Shown: positions 11,282-23,066 of the stretch, in pieces
Position numbering within the stretch: the first letter of the stretch is position 1
How the letters are laid out: the number at the start of each line of letters is the position of its first letter
Assembly (NCBI RefSeq): GCF_019059575.1
Contig: NW_024881786.1
Coordinates: 1 to 64,000 of the forward strand
From: Amphibalanus amphitrite
Lineage: Eukaryota > Arthropoda > Thecostraca > Balanomorpha > Balanidae
Direction: 5' to 3'
Length of the DNA stretch: 64,000 nucleotides
Notes under the pieces: model-generated
The model's database searches: none
Told to the model about the DNA's origin: nothing
The model's input: only the letters and a program-made list of their open reading frames with translations
Made by a program: the position numbers and the translations under genes

Positions 11282-13360
11282 AAGGGAGATGGGTAAATAA
11301 GCTAAATAGGTTGCAGGATTTATTGGCACCAAACAGGTCAGAAAGTAGAAGTTCAAACAATCTTACAAACTACACCAGAGAAAGTCTTTGAATTAGGCAC
11401 AAAATTATACCACAGAAATAAAAACAATGTAGTTTTGTAGAGCATTTCCCAAAAGATAATTGTGATTCAGCCTTGCTCCCATCTGAGATTGAATAAATAC
11501 AAATTATGAGGTGAAAGTTACTGAAAAGCAGTTTTTTTTAGAAAACAGCTTCAATCCATGTTTGCCTGATTTCAAACTCAAGGCAACATCTCATAGCTTT
11601 GACAGCATGAAATTTCATTATTGAGGTTACAATTTCCATAATCTTGTCATTGTCACATTTCACAAACAGTGCACTTAATATGGATAACTAACACCAAATC
11701 AGCCAACCTTGTATCTTTATCTGGTGAAACTCAAGAAACCAATAAAGCAAACAATTTCTGAGCAAAACATTTAGGTATTTGACAAGCTCGACTACTGCCA
11801 TGCAGCCTAATGCTCGTTGTTACAGATTAAATACCTACTTTTCAAATATAAATTTGGTAGTTCAATATATAATGCACTGTAAAAAATATTGACGAGCTAT
11901 GTGTCAAAACAAGGGTCTCGAAACAGTCACCAGGTTGTCAATGCTTCCGGTACCTACCACTTGACTAGTTACCGCTTAGTTAGCTTACAGGCTGAGAACT
12001 ATCCAGATCGTTATGATCCGGTATTGTAATGATACCCTAGGTGTACCTTTGTTTTGAAGTGCTGAATTAACTATCAAGGTTGTTTGACGTCTGTTTTCGC
12101 CTCAATCCGAAACGAGGAAGACCCTCATCAAATTATTAGGTGAAAGCCAGCCTCAGGATGATCAAAATACTAGGGGTAGTTTTGTCATAGTAATCTGTGA
12201 AGGGTGCGGAACAAGTCGTAGCAATGCACTCGTCACTAAACCAGCCTGAGATTATTCGCCAGGTAGCTGCTGCGTTTCCCTACTTGCTGAATCATGTTTG
12301 CAACTTTCCATTTCCAGACACTTTTTACGGCAAATAAATTGTTGGGGTATTTGGAAGGTGAATGACAATTTTATTTCTATAAGTCAATACATTTGTATTT
12401 CCGATTGCCCTAAAACTTTTTTTTAATCGTTTGCGGTAGGTTTTTATTGTTCGCAATAAAGTTGCGCACCTGTGAATCCTTCACTTAATGCGTTCCCGGC
12501 TTACCCGGCGCCGGTTGCGCCGTGTGCCGTGCCGCGTTCGGTCGGGGGTGCGTGCGTCTGTGAAGTGCGAGTGTTTATCACTGGGCAAGCCTGTATCGTT
12601 TCCATTTGTGCAGTGTCTAGTTATGAAGAATTACTTCCCGATATATGACCTGCAGTGATCGACGTTCTGATTCAATAACTTGCCATAAGCCATTATTCTC
12701 AACTAAATCGCGCAGAGACGTTTGCAAAGTTGTCGGGGGGGGGGGGGGGGGGGAACAAGAGCGATTTTAAATGAATTGCTCTCCATGCAGTGCAATAGGA
12801 CTTAGGTTTAATTTTTCAAAAGTTGTGGAGCCGCCCCCGGTGTCCGGCCTGGCCAACTCTCTCAAGAACCGACAGCTAACGGAACACTGAAGTTTCACTA
12901 CGACGATTTCCGCCAAAGTTATGAAGAAAAGGCAAGTGCAAGAAGTACAAAACTTCTCTTGGTAATCAAAACTTAGGTTTGGCAAATTCCAAACCCTAAG
13001 TCACTACAACTGTGGATATAAATAAGCTGGTTATTGACTGCCAAGCTCTGGCCAATCTGAGGTTCAGACCTATCATCAAGTTCATGAGGCAGCTGCGGTT
13101 GGGCGGCTCACGGGCTCCACTGCATAGGCTCAGACAGGTACTCTACAAAATGTCTTCTGTGTTCTTAGGTTCAGATCTATCGATATGTGCATGCTTCTGA
13201 TTCGGTTGATAACTGTAAACGGGCGCTGGAAGTGAAAGGTTCGCTTGATATACGAAAGGTGCATTGCAAGAAAGCACATTATTTCAGAAATACACTTTCA
13301 TTTTATCTTGAGCGTTTTTGGAATGGGCCGGATGAATTCGTCATCAAACCGGTAAGGGAT

Positions 13361-13409
13361 TTCGTTTGAAGACCACCGATATTTAAGAATATGATGGTCT
13401 TCAAACGAA
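13361..13409. repeat. 15-bp hairpin
   Basis: TTCGTTTGAAGACCA (13,361-13,375) and its perfect complement (13,395-13,409) are separated by 19 nt. It sits just left of the hAT insertion that follows. The function is unknown. Confidence 0.7.
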
Positions 13410-14299
13410 TTCGCTGGCAAATTCGATGACTGGCCAGGCGCGCACACAGGATTTTTGAATGGGGGGGGGCACGACCTTCGAACTGGGCCCCCCATGCCGA
13501 AGGGCCCCCCCCAAAAAAAAAAATACGGCTCACGGGGCTATATTTAGGTTGGTTTGAAGCTTGAGCAATTGGTTTGTCAATGCATGGTAAAACAATTATT
13601 TCGGTACTAGCTTAATTTTCAAAACATATATATATTTTTACGCTAGCATGTTTTTTTCTCAAATGCGACTCAGAGCCGGTACATATACCTAATCATCTAA
13701 TTTATTACGTAAAACATTTCATTAATAAACATTTTTACAAGTCCCTCAGAAATCAGCCCCGGGCAGCGACTGACTGCCGGCCGGCCGACCGGCCCCGGGT
13801 GGCTAGAAGCAGGGGCCTGTCACTGTTTGGCCCGGATGTGTAGGAGCGGGAGCAGCACTCCTTCTTTACGTATATTCGCATATTTTTTTAGGCACATCGA
13901 CATGAAATGTCATTATATCTGATACGATGCGGGATCACAGACTAGAGAATAGAGATCCAGCTTATAACTTATATTTAATGTTTAACCAATGAATCAAATC
14001 AACAGGACTATGTACGATGCATGTCGGACACGTACCCAGAATTTCGCCCAAGAGGGGGTCACCTGCTGGTCACCTGACCCCGGGCCCGCGAGTCACCCGG
14101 GGGCCCGGGGTCAGCTCAGGCATTATGTATCCAGGACCTTTCGATGGGAGGAGGGAGGCACGGTGGGTCCAGTCTCACTGGCAGACGGGTCTCTTTAAAA
14201 CGGTCTTTGCATGAGAAAATGTGGAAAATGGGCAAGCAAAAGTATCATTTATGCCCGAGGAGTGTGCCTAATGTACACTAATGCCTAATTTACATGGTA

Positions 14300-14830
14300 T
14301 TTTACGAGCGAGCGAAGCGAACGAGCTCCTCGAGTCACCGGTGTGTGGCGCGCTCAGAGGTGCCAGTGAAAGGCCGTCAGATGCGCTGGTGTTGGGTCCT
14401 CACAGGCGCCGTTGCGGGGTCTTAGGGCTTAGAGACACTGGTGAGTGGTGGGGCCATCATTGGCATGTGTGTGGCCCTGCAAAATGGCCTGCAAGTGGAA
14501 AGTGGCCCGTCATAGGCTGGCAATGACACTCAGAGGCTGGTAAGAGGCCCTCAGAGTCACTGGTACGTGGCCCGCAGAGGCGTCGGTGGGGGACTCTCAG
14601 AGCCGCCGATGTAGGCCCTTAAGATGCGCTGGTGGGGGTCCCTTGGAGGTGGGGCGAGGGGCCTCGCAGTTGCCGTTGTGGGTGCCTTTAGAAACACTGG
14701 TGTGGACCGTGTGTCTATCACAGACGGATGTGGAGCCATAGCAGCCAATCCCTCATTGGCCGTTACTAGGGCCCTGAGCGGCCGGTGAGGTCTCTCAGAA
14801 ACCGGCATTGGGCCTTTATGAAGATAATTG
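14300..14830. repeat. Diverged minisatellite, GCCGGTG..GGCCCTCAGAG units
   Basis: Tandem degenerate units of about 30-40 bp contain CACTGGTG or GCCGGTG followed by GGCCCTCAGAGG-type sequence. The array lies inside the hAT-like element and was probably once continuous with the array that starts near 15,020. Confidence 0.65.
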
Positions 14831-15019
14831 TGGCTACATAGGAGCCAATAACGTCCCCCCACAAGCCCTGTGGTGTCCTTCCGAGTTGAAGTGCGGCCAG
14901 CGCGAACCCTCTGCTACCAACTGGCGCTGCAGCGCCCCTCGGTTTCGAAGGAACCCTAAACCCGAGAACGGGCACGTACCCCCTCGCTCCCTTGCTATGT
15001 CACTGAATCCAAGTGATTA

Positions 15020-16165
15020 GGGACCCTTTAGGTAATCAGGGGCGTTTCAGATGACCAGGGGTTTTCAATTGATCAGGGGCCCACCAGGTGACCATGGGCC
15101 CCTCTGGTAACCAGGCGCCCCTCAAGTAACCAGGGACCCCATCAATAACCAGGGCCCCTCAGTAAACGGGGGCCACTCAGGTAAGTGTAGGAGTCCCGCA
15201 GATAACCAGGGCCGGCAAGGCTTCTCAGGTCCGTTTTTGACAAGGCTCTTATTGACTCAGGTGCGAGCCCTTTGCCATCAGCAGATGGTCCTTTCAAGCC
15301 TTTTGAGGGCCGTTTAACGTCTCTTGAGTTTCCATTGAGGCCTTCTAAGGGCCCTTTGAGCAGTCGAGGGGCCTTTGAGGCCTTTTGAGGGCCTCTTGAC
15401 GTCAGCTGAGGACCGTTGGACGCCAGCTGAGGATCGTTTTTGGGCCTTCTGATGGCCATAAGACGCCAATAGATGACCCTCTGAAACCAACTGGGGCCCT
15501 CTGACACCAGCTAAGGGCACTTTAAGTTTGACGCTAGCTCAGGGCCCTCTGACCCTAGCTCAAGGTCCTTTGACGCTCTTTAAGGCCTTCTGAGGGCCCA
15601 TTGAGGTCTTCTAGTTCTAAGGGCCCCTTGAGGCTTTCTAAGGGCCCTTTGAGGCTTTTTAAGGGCCGCTTGACGCCAGCTGAGGACCGTTGGACTCCAG
15701 CTGAGGACCGTTTGAGGCCTTCTGATGGCCATTTGGCGCCAGCTGTGGGCCATCTGGCACCAGCTGGGGGCCCTCTGACACCAGCTAAGGACCCTTTAGA
15801 GCCTTCGGAGAGCCGTTTGACGCAAGGACATGGCCCTCTGACGCCAGCTCAGGGACCTTTGACACCCTTTAAGGCCTTCTGACGTCCGTTTGACGTTAGC
15901 TGAGGGCCCTTTGAGGCCATCTGAGGGCCCTTTAAGGCCATCTGAGAGCCCTGTGAGGTCATCTGAGGGCCCCTTAAGGCCATCTGATGGCCCTTTGACA
16001 CCATCTAAGGGCCCTTTGACACCAGATGAGGGCCCTATGACGCTGAGGGCCCTTTGAGGTCATCTGAGGGCCCTTCGAGGCCAACTGAGGGCCTTTTGAG
16101 ACCATCTGAGGGCCCTTTAAGGCCATTTGAGGGCCCTTTGTACACGGTCTTCGGTGGTCTAAGGA
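15020..16165. repeat. TCTGAGGGCCCTTTGAGGCCA minisatellite
   Basis: About 1.1 kb of tandem units near 20-25 bp, centred on the palindrome GGGCCC and including CAGCTGAGGGCC and GAGGGCCCTTTGAGG variants. Homogeneity is highest near 15,900-16,140 and fades leftwards, suggesting expansion from the right side of the element. Confidence 0.9.
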
Positions 16166-16174
16166 TTAGTTAGA

Positions 16175-16213
16175 GGCCCATTTGAGGCGGCCTTCGGCCG
16201 CCTCAAATGGGCC
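16175..16213. repeat. Perfect hairpin, 18-bp arms and 3-nt loop
   Basis: GGCCCATTTGAGGCGGCC, loop TTC, then the exact complement. It lies at the border of the minisatellite and the G-rich right end of the hAT-like element. Such a short loop would allow efficient extrusion. Confidence 0.85.
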
Positions 16214-16424
16214 CCTATTCCTTCGAGGTGGGCCCCCCAACTCGAATGGGGGGGGCACGGGCCCGTGTGCCCCCCCCTTGTGTGCGCCCTTGATGACTGG
16301 ATTGTGCGGCGTAGGATCTGCTGGTCATCTGACTATGGGTTGATTAGGGCCTAGTTGGGGGGTTCGTCGTGGGGTTCAAATGTATAGCAATACGTTAGTT
16401 TTGACCTAGTTTGAGCTTCATTCG

Positions 16425-17445
16425 TTAACCCGCGCACCGACGGGGGGGCGGATATCCGCCCCCCTGAGGTTTTTCGCGAATAGCGGGAAAACCGCGGCGC
16501 GTAGCGCCGCGAAATTTGGTATGACTATTTGCTCATCAATTTTACACATGGTGCGCAAGTTTGAACCTCCTACCTTTAAAGGTCAGGTCACCAGGTCACT
16601 TTGAATGACCCAACCTCAAGTCACTTTTTTGCAACTTTGTCACCGTGCCAGAGCTACAGTAGATGTCGGAGGCCTTTGAAAGTCGCAGGATGTTATAAGG
16701 TCATTAGTAGCTACAAGTTGTATATCTCGGAATTTTGATATCGGTGACCTAAGGTCAGGTCAATTTCGCGACCTCCCCATTATAAGTCAATGGGGGAAAA
16801 ATCAACTCCCTATTTTTACCACTAAAACGGGTCGGAATGGCCCCATATACCATACATGACTTCATATACGATCAACCTTCACTACCTTGAGGTCTGTTTT
16901 GCTGTTGGGCAGCTATGAGGTCATGTGACGTCATCAAAGGTCACCAAAGGTTTTTGGCCAATAACTCCGTACAGGAACAAGATACAGCCGCGTAGATGGT
17001 CTCATTGTGTTCAGCTCGTCAAGACGCATCTAGACGCATCAAGACGAATGATATACATGATGACCTCGAGGTCACGTGACCTGAGGTCAACCTTTGACCT
17101 TGACCTTTCGAGGTCAACATATATATCATTCGATGCGGATTGACGAGAGGATCACGATGATGCCCTTAGTTTGCTCCTATCTTGACTAATTCGAAAGTTA
17201 TTCGAGAAAAACTCTCTCCATATCTAGCGCCGCCATTTTGAATTTTTCGACCCCTGTGACGTCATCTTTGACCTGACCTGAAAATGACCTTAGTAAAAAT
17301 TGTAGATCTTGACCGTGCGTATCCGATGCCGTTTACCGCTTGTCGCTATCTTGCTTCGTTCTCGAGATCTCAGGGGGGGGGGCGGTCATCCGCCCCCCCC
17401 CGTCGGTGCGAAGTTGGCGCAGACCCCCGTCGGTGCGCGGGTTAA
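16425..17445. mobile_element. piggyBac-like element A (TTAACCCGCGCACCGACGG)
   Basis: It is bounded by TTAA on both sides, with inverted ends TTAACCCGCGCACCGACGG; TTAA duplications and a CCC start are piggyBac traits. Just inside each end a poly-G/poly-C hairpin encloses CGGATATCCG (left) or CGGTCATCCG (right). The right end repeats its tip core GTCGGTGCG about 36 nt inward. The interior is 1 kb, non-coding and full of AGGTCA/TGACCT motifs. It is nested in the CACTG-ended element. Confidence 0.75.
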
Positions 17446-18576
17446 GTAGGAACAAGACGATGCTTCTTTTGAACATCGTCACTAAACAAGCCGCCCTCGT
17501 TTTGACATTGTTTTTCGTTATTATTGTTACTAGGTACTTTGTTATCACACACAGCATTAACGAGGACCTGCTTCCAAAACAAGGCAGAAACGCTCCAGCT
17601 ATTTTTGGGACGTGGTAAAAACTAACCGACACCTGGTAACTGTCATCTGACGAACACAAAACAAGCCAGGGGCTCGCAGCGTGTGTCAAAAGTAGGATGC
17701 AAAACTAGTCTGTACCCCCGACATTTAGCGTTGAGAATCATTTGACGAGGGGCTAGTCAATATTTTTTACAGTGTGAAACACCCAGCTCAATAGAGGCAA
17801 TTATGATAATGACAGCAGGTAAGCAAAGCAAAAACAAAATCAAATATTTCTTCTACAGAAAAAAGCACTTGTACCCACTCAACTTAATTTTACTAAATCA
17901 CTGATTTGAATTATCAGTCATCACCAGACTTGCAAAAAACTTTCTATGATATTATGCCACAAAAAAACAAAGTATCTGAAATTGCACAATATAAGCACCA
18001 GCCACTGGAGCGGTATGATGGGGTCTCGTAACTTGAATGTTCGGTCTGTAAGAGCATGCCTGACTTGACTTAACGGCTTTGAGACATCACCTTTGCAGCA
18101 GCTCCTCCTATTCTTTTTTAACATTAACTTAAACTATCATTACCATGCTATGATGATGAGGTGGCTGGTTTCGGGCGCATGAAAAGTAGCAGTCCTTCTT
18201 TCATTCTATTTCCTTGTTTTCACATGCTGCACAAAATGTTTTTTCTTCCACGTTCCTTCTGTCATTATAAAAAATAATAGGTATCATAATTGCTTCACTT
18301 CTTCTTTATATTCCAAGTATTGCTGCTGCAATTCATCACATCTCCCGTTTGTAAACCATTGCCCTATGGCCGCTAAAGTAAATAAGTGGAATGCGCCAGA
18401 AATTGTCAAAATCGCGCCAAAATAGCAAACTAAGATGAGAAAAAATAACCGCACCCCTTCTGGCCGGATAGGTCGTCAGAACTAGCGGAATGTGCCTGAA
18501 ATGTCTCGTTAGTGGAATAAATGTCTCGGTATCGGAATTCCACTATCTGGCAACTAGCCCCATGTAAACGCGGCTA

Positions 18577-19199
18577 ATATTACATGTCGTTAACCGTAGT
18601 ACCGATTGTTTCACTCATTGTCCCTACCTCGTCAAGCTTCCTTTTAGCTAGCCTCACAGCTTTATTAATCCGCGCCGGGCCGGGACTTCCGCGCCGTCTT
18701 AAAGAAACCTCGGAATAATGCAAGAAGTTGCAGCTTTGCAGTGCCCCCAGTGTAAGGGAACCTTTTGCAGGAGATGAAACAAGTAACGCGGCATATGGTA
18801 ACGGGCAACGGCTCTTGAGAGTTCACAACATCCATTCCTCCAACTTCCCTAAATGTTCGCCCAAGGTCAAGCTGATCACGTGACTTCACTAATATAAGTC
18901 AATGGGAAATATTGAAACATTGAAGCTGTTATTTTGATGCCGAAAATGATCCAAGCCCATCTCAAACGTCTGTAATCGTCTGCAACGATTACATCGTCTG
19001 CATGTACACTTCTGCAAGGAGCGATTCTTAGGTTTGCACTGGGGACCTTGCATGGCGTCGTATATGCTGGTACTTTGTATGGTCGTGTGAAGTCATCGTT
19101 TTTTTCCAATGACTTTGAATGGAATAATATATCGAGTTGAATAATCCACCATGGTGAACTCAGGGAACCCCCCTGCTGAACCGAATAATATGCTTACGA
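18577..19199. other. Intergenic, nothing recognised
   Basis: Unique-looking mixed-composition sequence. No credible frame, RNA gene or repeat was found. Confidence 0.5.
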
Positions 19200-19462
19200 T
19201 AGTCGTTTTCACGAAGGTTATCTAACACACATTTACTGATACCTATTTGATGGGATTTCGTCAAATTGGGTTCATAGTTGATTCTTAATTGTTTTTAGCT
19301 TGGGTTGCGCAGGCGCTAATTCCCTATTGACCTTATTTGTCAAATTATTAGTCATTACTTTTTACTCAAACATTGGAATAAAATTGCATTATGAAAATAG
19401 CTGTAGTAAAAGATATTTGGCTAGATTCGTTCGTCTGATACCTATCCGTCGTGAAAACGGCT
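19200..19462. mobile_element. MITE, GCCGTTTTCACGACGG ends (copy 1)
   Basis: About 260 bp with inverted ends related to TAGCCGTTTTCACGACGG and an AT-rich interior containing TCAAATTGGGTTCA. It shares ends and interior phrases with copies at 22,444, 23,067 and 52,672. Possible TA target sites suggest a Tc1/mariner-type MITE. Confidence 0.55.
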
Positions 19463-19589
19463 GAAATGGCCGTTTTTATGTCACTGTTCGTTTTTTATGT
19501 CACTGACCTGAGGTCAGTTAGAGGTCATTACGTCGTAATGTTAAGCCTATGCGCCACTGAAAGCATTTTTACACTCACATCGCCGTATT

Positions 19590-21170
19590 AACACCACCTA
19601 AAGGTGTACCTAAATAGCAGACTGAGCACTATACGCAGGTCTATAACACGGCAATTACGCTTAGAAACTGATCAAAGCGAAATTACACCTCGTTGGTGTG
19701 CAAATCACACTCATACAACACCTTATGGAAGTGCAATTCTGAACTTAAACACCTAGCTTTTGTTCATTTACGAACAACACCTTCCTGTAGTGTAGCTGAT
19801 CGCGCTTCATGTGTGCTGTGTTATTGACAAAGGATCCTTGATCTGCGATTGCCGCATTTTTGTCTTGGCTCAACACTGCTCTGAAGTGTAATGTACCGGA
19901 CGGCAAAGGCGCATGCGCGTGATGCCGTTCGCAGTTCGCACCCACGCGGCTTTCAGTGCGCCATTGTGCTTCAACGAACGTGGTTGTTAGTGTGCTGAGC
20001 TGGTGTGACTATTGAGCATTGAGGAAGACCCACCTGCTCCGGAACGGGTAAGTAGATGACAGCATTTTCGAGATTATACTTTTTCTCGAAAAATTAGGAC
20101 GTGCGTGATTTCCAAAGCTAATTTGTAATGCAGGGATGGGAAAAATGAGGCGCGCCGTGGTGCTGACTCTGCTCTGCTTCTCTTGATGGTACTTATGGCA
20201 CTAGGATTATTGGTTTTTGCTTCATCCTTGTTTAATACTAGAACTTCGTGAAATATTTACGTTTGGAGACCTCCAGTGACCTCAGCAATGACCTGATCAA
20301 AAAATGACCTGAATGATTCTGAACGATCTATAACGAGCTATCTGTTGCTTTTGTCTGCGTCCTAGCTATACTTTCTTAGATAACCTGGTGTGCCCCCCTC
20401 CCCCCCATGGCGAAGTTGGCTGAGAGGCCCACCCGGGCGCGGGTTAAACTTTCTGGCAGCGGCAAGTATGAGTAATTTCGCTTCCCATGTGTGTTTCAGA
20501 GAAGGAACTCGAACACCTTCTACTCGAGATGCGTGAGGAGCAGGTCGTTTTTGGCCCTGCGACAACGAACGGACCGTCCACCATCGCAGATGGCGCACTT
20601 TGGGTCGAAAGGGAGAAGATCATCAAATTCCAAACAATGGCGAACATGCAGAACGAGCTGCATACATCACGAACATCGCTATCTTTTTCGAGCGCGCTCG
20701 AAGGCGCTGGACTCGAACGCCTAGCCCCGGTTCATATCTGCAGAGGACTCGCCGTTTCATGTACTTGTTTCATGGATCAACGTCCAATAAACGTTAAAAT
20801 ATTCTGACATTATACTGGTGTGTATTCTTCGTAAAGAGCGTGAGCGCGACTGGTGCATGGGGGAAAGGGGGGAGGAAAGGGGAAGAGGATCTGGAATCAA
20901 CAACACCCGAAATCGGATCGATACATACACTCGGAAGGCGTGCTCTGCTCTATAGGTGTAACACTACAGTAAAAGGTCAATCACGAGTGTACCCGCCTTT
21001 TTCATCCGCCTGGAGAGTGTAAACGTGCAAAGTCAACGCCCCGGGCGAGTGTCTTGTTACACTTTATTTGAGTGTAAATATTACACCTCAGACGAGGGTA
21101 AAAAACGCAGGATTTCAGCTACACCCTCCTGAGGTGTTTACACCCGAGGAAGGTGTAAAAAAGTTTTCAG
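19590..21170. repeat. Region bounded by AGGTGTA/ACACCT repeat blocks
   Basis: Blocks near 19,590-19,760 and 20,940-21,170 contain many AGGTGTAAA and TTACACCT motifs in both orientations and look like the two ends of one element. Between them lie a GC-rich promoter-like stretch, a strong donor GTAAGT at 20,048 and a candidate terminal exon at 20,500. A truncated right end of the TTAACCCGCGC family (about 20,380-20,447) is also inside. Confidence 0.4.
20529..20807 (+). CDS. Candidate terminal exon, small unknown protein
   Basis: A possible 3' exon begins after the acceptor GTGTTTCAG (exon from 20,500). Its frame is open to 20,807 and the first internal ATG is at 20,529, giving 92 residues. The N-terminal half is acidic and polar, with MREEQ and WVEREK stretches that look helical. 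A polyadenylation signal AATAAA overlaps the 3' end (20,786-20,791). The upstream partner could be the sequence ending at the donor at 20,048. I do not recognise the protein. It may be a gene of the surrounding transposable element or a chance frame. Confidence 0.3.
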   Translation: MREEQVVFGPATTNGPSTIADGALWVEREKIIKFQTMANMQNELHTSRTSLSFSSALEGAGLERLAPVHICRGLAVSCTCFMDQRPINVKIF

Positions 21171-22127
21171 TGGGAAAATATTCAATTCGGAAAATACTGG
21201 AGATATCCGCTTTGTTTTATCACTTTTGTGCTTTGAAACCACAGTACATAACAGCATGTCGCTTGGTGCTTCTTTATTTGGTGTACTTATCCAAGGGTCA
21301 GGTCAAATGAGGTCAACTGAGGTCAAATGACATTTTTGCCAATAACTTGGCACACAATGACGCTAGAGCTTAAAAATAGTGTCATTGTGTTCCTGGTGAT
21401 CAGCCGAAGCGAATGATATGCGATATGATGCAATTTGGTTAACTTGAACTTAATTAATTACCTAATTAAAGTTTACTTAATAATAAGAAAATTTTAAGTA
21501 CACTTAAGCAAGCAAAACAGTATATCATTCGACGCACCTTGACGTGCTGAGTTCACTGGTGCTTTTCTTTTTGCTCTATCTTAATTAGATCAAAAGTTAG
21601 AAGCGAAAAACTTTTGACCTGTTTTTAGCGAAATTTTTACATTACAAATTTTTACCCCCTAAACCTCCCTAAATATTGACTGACCTAGAGCAACCAAATT
21701 TGCACAGGGGCGAGAACTCCAGGGTGCCCATCTACCAAATTTGGTGTTTCTAGGTGCCATAGGAGCCAATCGCGAGGGGGGTCGCATCAACCCCCCTCCC
21801 CCTGCCAGGCCGTGTTATGAAAAATCCCCTGCCATGACAAGAGTTAAGTTGCTTGGGGCAATATCTCTCAAAGTATTGGACGGATAAGATTGAAAATGTC
21901 ACAACACGAATCGCCGGGCAAGATAGCCCCAGAGGCGAAATTCCATCAAAGTGTGAGAGGTATGGTGTTATTTAGCGATTTTTTGGTCGATCTGGTGTGG
22001 AACACTCCAACTGCGCTGGAGATGGTGGAGATGGTTGAGGTTAAAAATTAGTTTCGAATCGAATCACATAACGTTGAAAAAATATCCCTAGCGTGACCGA
22101 CTTTCTTCAATTTCTTTGCAACTAAAA
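21171..22127. other. Non-coding, AGGTCA-rich, poly-G hairpin
   Basis: No gene is seen. It contains several AGGTCA repeats (about 21,296-21,330) and a poly-G/poly-C hairpin around TCGCATCAA at about 21,776-21,805. It is probably decayed transposon sequence of the same kind as the TTAACCCGCGC elements. Confidence 0.4.
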
Positions 22128-22168
22128 CTGTCTCAAATAGCCACACCCTGTGGGACTATTTGAGACAG
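22128..22168. repeat. 13-bp hairpin CTGTCTCAAATAG
   Basis: CTGTCTCAAATAG and its perfect complement are separated by 15 nt. A related GGGGCTATTTGAGAC phrase occurs at 1,824-1,840, so this is a dispersed element end rather than a local accident. Confidence 0.6.
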
Positions 22169-22210
22169 GATTCAACAAAAACATAACTTTCATCATTACA
22201 TACCAGCTGC

Positions 22211-22359
22211 CAGTGGCATCGGAACATTCTAAATTAAGGGGGGGGGGGCACCACCGACTTTTGGTCCCATTCTTTCCATGCAACGTCCATAGCAGCGTCA
22301 ATGTTACCATGCCAAAATTAAGGGGGGGGGCCGGTGCCCCCCGCGTTCCGCCGCCTATG
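22211..22359. mobile_element. Short hAT-like MITE with poly-G tracts (copy 1)
   Basis: About 150 bp between CAGTGGCATCGGAAC and CGTTCCGCCGCCTATG. The flanking octamers CCAGCTGC and CTTGCTGC match at 6 of 8 positions. The interior contains two poly-G runs separated by GACTTTTGGTCCCATTC. A close relative lies at 53,404. Confidence 0.55.
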
Positions 22360-22443
22360 CTTGCTGCACCGAAATGCGCCTATCTGAAAGAGGTCACAAC
22401 CCACAGAGAAGCACATTATTTGTAATTTACATGTGATAGGAAA

Positions 22444-22722
22444 TAGCCGTTTTCACGACGGGCTATCCGTCGAATGCACCTGATTTGACCAAAAATTAGG
22501 CTAATTTCTTTTACAGCAAATATCTTCGTTTTATGAATTTGTTTCAGTGTTTTAATCGATGATGCTCTCTGATAATATGACAGAGCAGGCATATAAGCAA
22601 TTAGTGCAACTCTAGCTGATAGCTGCTAAGAGACACACTGAACCTGATTTGACCAAATATGCACCTAATCTGTACCAGATGTGCACCAAATGTGTACCAG
22701 ATGGCCGTCTTGAAAACGGCTA
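22444..22722. mobile_element. MITE, TAGCCGTTTTCACGACGG ends (copy 2)
   Basis: About 280 bp, with left end TAGCCGTTTTCACGACGG and right end CCGTCTTGAAAACGGCTA. The AT-rich interior contains TGATTTGACCAAA phrases. No coding capacity. Confidence 0.65.
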
Positions 22723-23066
22723 ATATGAACCATTTTTAAAGGAAAGGCAAACAAAACTGTAAGTCCCGTCTCAAAACCTTACGGTACCAAGTTAGGTTAA
22801 ATAAGTAAAGTAACCATACGATGATCCTGTCCTCACTTCAACTTTTCTCCTAGAAGCTTGAAACTCTCTGTGCTTCATAAAGGCACGAGCGCCAATAGTC
22901 TGGAGGTAGGTAAGTTTAAGATTTAACCCTATTACTGGCGGTATCGGCGCCAAAGGGACTATGGGGCATGTCCCAGTGCCCCTGTCTACGCCCCTGCTTT
23001 TTGGCACACATTTTGGTTCATATGTGGTGTAGATTTGGTGCATATTTGGTAAATTAGGTTCATTGC

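Larger units (their letters stand above)
13434..16292. mobile_element. hAT-like element, 8-bp target duplication ATGACTGG
   Basis: The ends are CCAGGCGCGCACACAGG on the left and the complement of CAAGGGCGCACACAAGG on the right, with poly-G tracts just inside. Identical octamers ATGACTGG flank it at 13,426-13,433 and 16,293-16,300. Size (2.86 kb), architecture and minisatellite content closely parallel the element at 8,518-11,281, but the repeat sequence is different. No transposase frame is present. Confidence 0.8.
11875..17774. mobile_element. CACTG-ended element, carries nested hAT and piggyBac-like copies
   Basis: The termini are CACTGTAAAAAATATTGAC at 11,875 and its exact complement ending at 17,774. 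Matching continues weakly inward (GAGC..GTGTCAAA against TAGCC..CGTCAAA). A TG dinucleotide flanks both sides. CACT(A/G) starts with 2-3 bp duplications are typical of the CACTA/EnSpm group. Removing the two nested insertions leaves about 2 kb, too short for an autonomous copy, and I see no transposase. Confidence 0.6.
6207..18576. mobile_element. 12.4-kb interval with long inverted termini (possible MULE-like)
   Basis: The left terminus (6,207 to about 6,370) and right terminus (about 18,410-18,576) are inverted copies starting TAGCCGCGTTTACAT. Similarity is strong over about 140 bp and fades over a further 25 bp. The interval contains a SWIM-type zinc-finger fragment, which is compatible with a MULE-type transposon with long terminal repeats. 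It also contains two hAT-like, one CACTG-ended and one piggyBac-like insertion. No target duplication is clear beyond possible TA or AAT flanks. Alternatively, two copies of a smaller element lie in opposite orientation. Stretches 6,371-7,843, 11,290-11,874 and 17,777-18,400 hold no recognisable gene. Confidence 0.5.
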
